Of a stretch of DNA of 32,079 nt, positions 31,939-32,079 are shown in pieces. Source of the stretch: Planctomycetaceae bacterium (GTDB lineage: Bacteria; Planctomycetota; Planctomycetia; Pirellulales; Pirellulaceae); assembly GCA_027487485.1 (NCBI GenBank), contig JAIYDN010000060.1:1-32079 (forward strand). Reading direction: 5' to 3'. Under the pieces are notes generated by a model. That model was not told the origin of the DNA, made no database searches, and worked only from the letters and a program-made list of their open reading frames with translations. Position 1 is the first letter of the stretch. Every line of letters begins with the position of its first letter. Both the position numbers and the translations under genes were made by a program.

Positions 31939-31958
31939 CCGGCGGCTCACGCCGCCGG
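31939..31958. repeat. GC-rich perfect hairpin
   Basis: CCGGCGGC (31939-31946), loop TCAC, GCCGCCGG (31951-31958): an 8-bp perfect stem in the repeat-rich right edge, flanked by copies of GCCCTCCGGGCT. No T-run follows. Confidence 0.7.
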
Positions 31959-31998
31959 CAGGGAAATGCCGCCCTCCGGGCTACGATGCCGCACTCTG

Positions 31999-32078
31999 GC
32001 TAAGATGACGAACGGCTAAGATGACGAACGGCTAAGATGACGAACGGCTAAGATGACGAACGGCTAAGATGACGAACG
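31999..32078. repeat. 16-bp tandem repeat array, five copies to the edge
   Basis: Exact copies of GCTAAGATGACGAACG start at 31999, 32015, 32031, 32047 and 32063. They are head to tail with no spacers, so this is not a CRISPR array. The window ends one base after the fifth copy, within the array, which probably continues. Confidence 0.95.
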
Positions 32079-32079
32079 G

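Larger units (their letters stand above)
31477..32079. other. 603-bp repeat-rich intergenic region at the right edge
   Basis: No gene is supported here. The region is a mosaic of inverted and direct repeats: a CCCTCCCAAA/TTTGGGAAGGG hairpin (31547-31576), a low-complexity stretch with CTCTGTG words (31633-31712), a 15-bp inverted repeat (31766-31837), a GC hairpin (31939-31958), two copies of GCCCTCCGGGCT (about 31903 and 31971), and a 16-bp tandem array (31999-32078). Open frames on minus across it (31576-31846) are low-complexity and overlap the repeats. Confidence 0.7.

Noticed and set aside
31999-32078. CRISPR-like repeat array
   Set aside because: Units are head to tail with no spacers and no cas gene is present.

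Overview
The window looks like chromosomal DNA from a planctomycete, most likely a Pirellulaceae-type bacterium. The clues are an ECF sigma factor followed by a membrane-anchored partner, many secreted or lipoprotein genes of lineage-restricted type, mostly weak Shine-Dalgarno signals, short operons on alternating strands, a YidC with a very large periplasmic part, and intergenic DNA full of inverted and tandem repeats. I see no rRNA, tRNA, CRISPR, transposase, integrase or phage gene. Both edges lie inside tandem repeats (68-bp units at the left, 16-bp units at the right), so the window may be a complete contig that ended at repeats.

Layout, left to right. 1-553: 68-bp tandem repeat and otherwise empty DNA. 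554-6171 (+): a TspO/MBR protein, an ExeA/GspA-type AAA ATPase translationally coupled (ATGA) to a ParA/CpsD-like protein without a P-loop, a UDP-sugar 4-epimerase and an HpnB-like membrane glycosyltransferase; this set suggests surface polysaccharide or lipid glycosylation. 6215-9024 (-): a sodium:alanine symporter with an unusual signal-like leader, then tilS. 9333-10421 (-): a Gly/Pro/Ala-rich lipoprotein followed by a clear intrinsic terminator. 10701-12259 (+): an SBF-like transporter coupled by ATGA to a K+-channel-like protein with an altered selectivity filter. 12291-14971 (-): glgA and a GalT-family nucleotidylyltransferase, a glycogen-related pair. 15308-19462 (+): a DUF2617-like protein, YidC with a PDZ-like insertion, and a heme-copper oxidase subunit III. 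19459-21334 (-): a GT4 glycosyltransferase overlapping the oxidase gene tail to tail, and a small secreted protein. 21673-26268 (+): a large exported protein of unknown function and RNase R. 26477-29562 (-): an apparent envelope-response operon of sigma factor, membrane anti-sigma-like protein and secreted PDZ protein, with a small hypothetical gene upstream. 29933-31476 (+): a lipoprotein preceded by a long imperfect hairpin, and a small conserved-looking protein. 31477-32079: a mosaic of intergenic repeats.

The most interesting candidates for undescribed biology are the ExeA-like ATPase/P-loop-less ParA pair, the SBF transporter/channel-like pair, the YidC with an inserted PDZ-like domain, the GalT-like enzyme beside glgA that may act on ADP-glucose, and the 50-nt hairpin before the last lipoprotein gene. 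All functions are inferred from sequence patterns alone; no searches were run.
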